Shown: piece by piece, positions 62,017 to 64,000 of the stretch | Numbering within the stretch: position 1 is the stretch's first letter | Layout: the number at the start of each line of letters is the position of its first letter | The notes under the pieces: model-generated | The model's input: the letters and a program-made list of their open reading frames with translations, nothing else | Databases searched by the model: none | What the model was told of the DNA's origin: nothing | Program-made: the position numbers and the translations under genes | From: PHAA01 sp022706565 | GTDB lineage: Bacteria > Bacillota > Syntrophomonadia > Syntrophomonadales > Syntrophomonadaceae | Length of the DNA: 64,000 nt | Assembly (NCBI GenBank): GCA_040769385.1 | Contig: JAXGLD010000002.1 | Span: forward strand, 310,001-374,000 | Direction: 5' to 3'

Positions 62017-62051
62017 AGACCTGCTGGGCACACACCCGGTCAGGTCTTTTT
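62017..62051 (+). terminator. intrinsic terminator after riboswitch 2
   Basis: AGACCTG / CAGGTCT (62017-62023 and 62041-62047) with a loop that can itself pair (CTGGG/CCCGG), followed by TTTTTG. Confidence 0.88.
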
Positions 62052-62095
62052 GTTATCGAGTTGATCATTGAGTTAGTCATCCAATGCAGGGCATG

Positions 62096-62198
62096 AAGCC
62101 CTCACCGACAAGGGCAAACCCGCCGAAAGACGGGGACGCAAAGCCAAGGGTCTAAGGACTATCAGTCTATGACAGCCTGGTTGCCGAAATAGAGGCTT
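62096..62198 (+). promoter_or_regulatory. c-di-GMP-I (GEMM) riboswitch 3
   Basis: Same pattern as copy 2: AAGGGCAAACCCG, P2 with GAAA, GGGGACGCAAAGCC, GGGTCTAAGGACT, AGCCTGGTTGCCGAAAT. Outer AAGCCCTC/GAGGCTT gives a longer P1. The last gate before the LPQTG gene. Confidence 0.95.
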
Positions 62199-62202
62199 TA
62201 TC

Positions 62203-62236
62203 AACCTGCTGGAGCATATACTCTGTCAGGTTTTTT
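62203..62236 (+). terminator. intrinsic terminator after riboswitch 3
   Basis: AACCTG / CAGGTT stem (62203-62208 and 62227-62232), then TTTTG. The platform that decides expression of the surface protein, about 120 bases ahead of its start. Confidence 0.85.
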
Positions 62237-62354
62237 GTTTTGGATACCGGGAGTCCATTAAAGGTGGTGATATATGCATAATGAAAGAGTTATCAAGGGC
62301 TGACAGTAACATAATTATTGTAACCTAATATATTTTATGAAGGAGGTGTCTAAT

Positions 62355-63524
62355 ATGTTGTGCAAAGAGCGTACCTGGATGAAACATATGGCGCGAATTG
62401 TTTTTGTAGTATTCCTATTCGTTTACGTTATCGGGATGCCAGCCAGCAAGGTGGCTTTCGCTGACAATCCCCGCCCGGTCCCGGTCCATTATCAGAATGC
62501 TCATGGTAATGGTCATGACAAAGGCAATGAGCCTGACAAGGATGGTCCCAATATCGGTGAATCACAGCCCGAAATTCCGGATGGACCAAGTCTGGCAGGC
62601 AAAGGTGGACCACCTGAAGAGGTATCTGTTGGCGAGATAGATTTAAATCCGGCCCATCAAGGTACATCCTGGGATGATGAAGGTTTCTATGAAGATGATG
62701 ATGGAGGAGTATACGCTCCGGTCGTATGGCATTTCGTTTTAACGATCGGTGAACCCGAGGCGACCTTGTCGGTTCAATTTAGTGACCCAGCTTTCGACGT
62801 CGTTGATATGGGGTGGAGTAAGAAAACGGGGGGAACTCAACGCTGGTACGTTGGAACTGATTCCGGAGTGACTCTGCTTATGGCCACTGCTATTTTATCT
62901 GATCAAATCACTGTCAAAGAAAACCAGATACCGAATCTGAATCTTAGCCATATAGCCTATAATGATGAAGGTGACGACGACTGCGACGACGATAATGACG
63001 ATGACAACGACGATGATGACGACGATAATGACGACGATAATGACGACGATAATGACGATGACAACGACGACGATAATGACGATGACAACGACGATGATGA
63101 CGACGATAATGACGACGATAATGACGACGATAACGACGACGATAATGACGATGATAATGACGATGATAATGACGATGATAATGACGATGATAACGACGAC
63201 GATAACGACGATGATAATGACGACGATAATGACGACGATAATGACGATGACAACGACGACGATAATGACGATGACAACGACGATGATGACGACGATGACA
63301 ACGACGACGATAATGACGACGATAATGACGACGATAACGACGACGATAACGACGATGATAATGACGATGATGACGACGTCGAAGGAATCAAAGACGAACC
63401 CACAGTTGGGCCAGAGACTCTACCGGCAACTGATGCTCTGCCTCAAACTGGAGCCAGTAATCTGCCTTCATTGATCGGCGGACTCATGTTGTTGGCAGCG
63501 GGTATGTTGACCAGAAGGAAATAA
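62355..63524 (+). CDS. LPQTG wall-anchored protein with Asp/Asn-rich repeat
   Basis: 389 residues. Signal peptide (about 1-36, RIVFVVFLFVYVIGMPASKVAFA), a soluble domain (about 37-200) that I do not recognise, a run of only D and N apart from one Cys at 210 (207-341), and a sortase signal. The signal is LPQTG (about 360-364), hydrophobic stretch and RRK tail. The D/N run resembles calcium-binding or spacer stretches of surface proteins. AAGGAGGTG is seven bases ahead of ATG at 62355; the frame extends to 62337. Controlled by three riboswitches. Confidence 0.93.
   Translation: MLCKERTWMKHMARIVFVVFLFVYVIGMPASKVAFADNPRPVPVHYQNAHGNGHDKGNEPDKDGPNIGESQPEIPDGPSLAGKGGPPEEVSVGEIDLNPAHQGTSWDDEGFYEDDDGGVYAPVVWHFVLTIGEPEATLSVQFSDPAFDVVDMGWSKKTGGTQRWYVGTDSGVTLLMATAILSDQITVKENQIPNLNLSHIAYNDEGDDDCDDDNDDDNDDDDDDNDDDNDDDNDDDNDDDNDDDNDDDDDDNDDDNDDDNDDDNDDDNDDDNDDDNDDDNDDDNDDDNDDDNDDDNDDDNDDDNDDDNDDDDDDDNDDDNDDDNDDDNDDDNDDDNDDDDDVEGIKDEPTVGPETLPATDALPQTGASNLPSLIGGLMLLAAGMLTRRK
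62973..63377 (+). repeat. tandem Asp/Asn codon repeat
   Basis: About 405 bases of GAY and AAY codons, roughly (GAY)3-AAY units with third-position variation, encoding DDDN units. The mix of GAC/GAT suggests repeated duplication with drift instead of pure slippage. It could vary in length between strains. Confidence 0.95.
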
Positions 63525-63562
63525 ACAGACAAATCTCCGTAAGGCATGCTAGTATATGTTTT

Positions 63563-63592
63563 AGAGACCACCTACATGGTGGTCTCTTTTTT
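63563..63592 (+). terminator. intrinsic terminator between LPQTG gene and sortase
   Basis: Perfect 10-bp stem AGAGACCACC / GGTGGTCTCT with a 5-base loop and a T-tract (TTTTTT). It would limit sortase expression from the same transcript to read-through. Confidence 0.9.
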
Positions 63593-63612
63593 ACCAGAAA
63601 AGAGGTGGCCTC

Positions 63613-64000
63613 ATGCGCCGGTTCATGAGCTGGGCATTAATAATCGCAGGTCTGCTGCTGATCCTGAGCCCTTTAATTAAAAATGGGTATAGTATTTATA
63701 TGCAGCGGCAACTGTTGAAATCCGTTGAGCAATTGTATCTTCAAGACTCAGAAGCGGAAGCTGATACGGATATTGTCGTCTTGCCGACCCCATCGAGTGT
63801 ACCAGCACCTGCTCCGGCTACAACGGTGCAGCCAAAGGCGCCGGTCAAAGCTATGTTGGTATTGAGCATCCCCAAATTAAATCTTAAGACCGCGGTAGTT
63901 AAAGGCGTAACCCCCAGGGATCTAAGTATGGGTCCCGGCCTATATCCTGACAGTGCCCTGCCCGGTGAAACCGGCAATGTCGCCATCGCTGGCCACCGCA
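63613..64000 (+). CDS. class-D-like sortase, partial
   Basis: The first 129 residues are present; the rest is outside the window. N-terminal membrane helix (about 7-24), a proline-rich linker (about 57-78), then the sortase barrel start: LSIPKLNLKTAVVKGV and ALPGETGNVAIAGHR, whose His is the catalytic one. The catalytic Cys and Arg lie past the edge. Class by the IPKLNL/PGETGN pattern. Almost certainly anchors the LPQTG protein. GAGGTG ahead of ATG at 63613. Confidence 0.9.
   Translation, partial: MRRFMSWALIIAGLLLILSPLIKNGYSIYMQRQLLKSVEQLYLQDSEAEADTDIVVLPTPSSVPAPAPATTVQPKAPVKAMLVLSIPKLNLKTAVVKGVTPRDLSMGPGLYPDSALPGETGNVAIAGHR

Noticed and set aside
62957..63403. Ser-rich 148-residue frame on the minus strand
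   Set aside because: It is the reverse complement of the Asp/Asn codon repeat; no ribosome site and no independent features.
62962..63474. Met/Thr-rich frame in another plus-strand phase
   Set aside because: Out-of-phase reading of the same repeat inside the LPQTG gene.
1..64000. rRNA, tRNA, IS elements, phage genes, CRISPR arrays
   Set aside because: Looked for in intergenic regions; no cloverleaf, transposase, att-like or direct-repeat/spacer pattern was seen. A scan with tRNAscan-SE and a CRISPR finder would confirm.

Overview
This window reads as chromosome of an anaerobic, endospore-forming Firmicute, most like the Clostridia (Syntrophomonas/Desulfotomaculum-type relatives). The evidence is sporulation genes (spmA, spmB, ytfJ, a bofC-like gene), a formate-tetrahydrofolate ligase, the siroheme-dependent heme route (ahb genes) instead of the oxygen-dependent one, strong GGAGG-type ribosome sites, frequent GTG/TTG starts, and an LPxTG surface protein with a sortase. 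No rRNA, tRNA, insertion sequence, phage gene or CRISPR array was found. Genes are dense and mostly on the minus strand.

Layout. 1-8056: a tightly overlapping tetrapyrrole operon (precorrin-2 dehydrogenase, hemA, hemC, cobA/hemD fusion, hemB, ahbD-like radical SAM, ahbA, ahbB, hemL), which makes heme by way of siroheme. 8110-12126: tatA, tatC and a quinone-side-chain group (polyprenyl synthase, UbiA prenyltransferase, a degenerate polyprenyl-synthase homologue). 12345-20623: speD, trpS, an omega-amidase-like hydrolase, aroH, a HutP-family gene, larB, rluB, a TrmO-FmdE fusion and folE. 20759-27391: fhs, spmAB, ytfI/ytfJ, DUF1992, scpAB and a site-2 protease. 27375-40011: a large DHH-CBS-CCA transferase, dtd, lapA, secDF-yajC, queuosine genes (tgt, queA, queH), ruvCAB and a bofC-like gene.

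40218-49385: a metallo-hydrolase, a membrane-anchored 605-residue unknown, yebC, then a homocysteine/methionine operon (metH, DUF39 sulfurtransferase, NIL-ferredoxin, UPF0280) behind a complete SAM-I (S-box) riboswitch with promoter and terminator. A second tatA follows. 49582-61519: comM, two tandem PAS-PAS-HD-GYP c-di-GMP phosphodiesterase-like genes, a molybdenum-storage-protein homologue with a small companion gene, a MacAB-like export operon and a membrane-anchored phosphoesterase.

61648-64000 is the most striking part. One promoter is followed by three consecutive c-di-GMP-I (GEMM) riboswitch aptamers, each with its own intrinsic terminator. They lead into a secreted LPQTG wall-anchored protein with a run of about 135 Asp/Asn residues, then another terminator and a class-D-like sortase that runs off the window. 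Together with the two HD-GYP genes about 8 kb upstream, this suggests surface anchoring controlled by c-di-GMP through a three-gate RNA switch.
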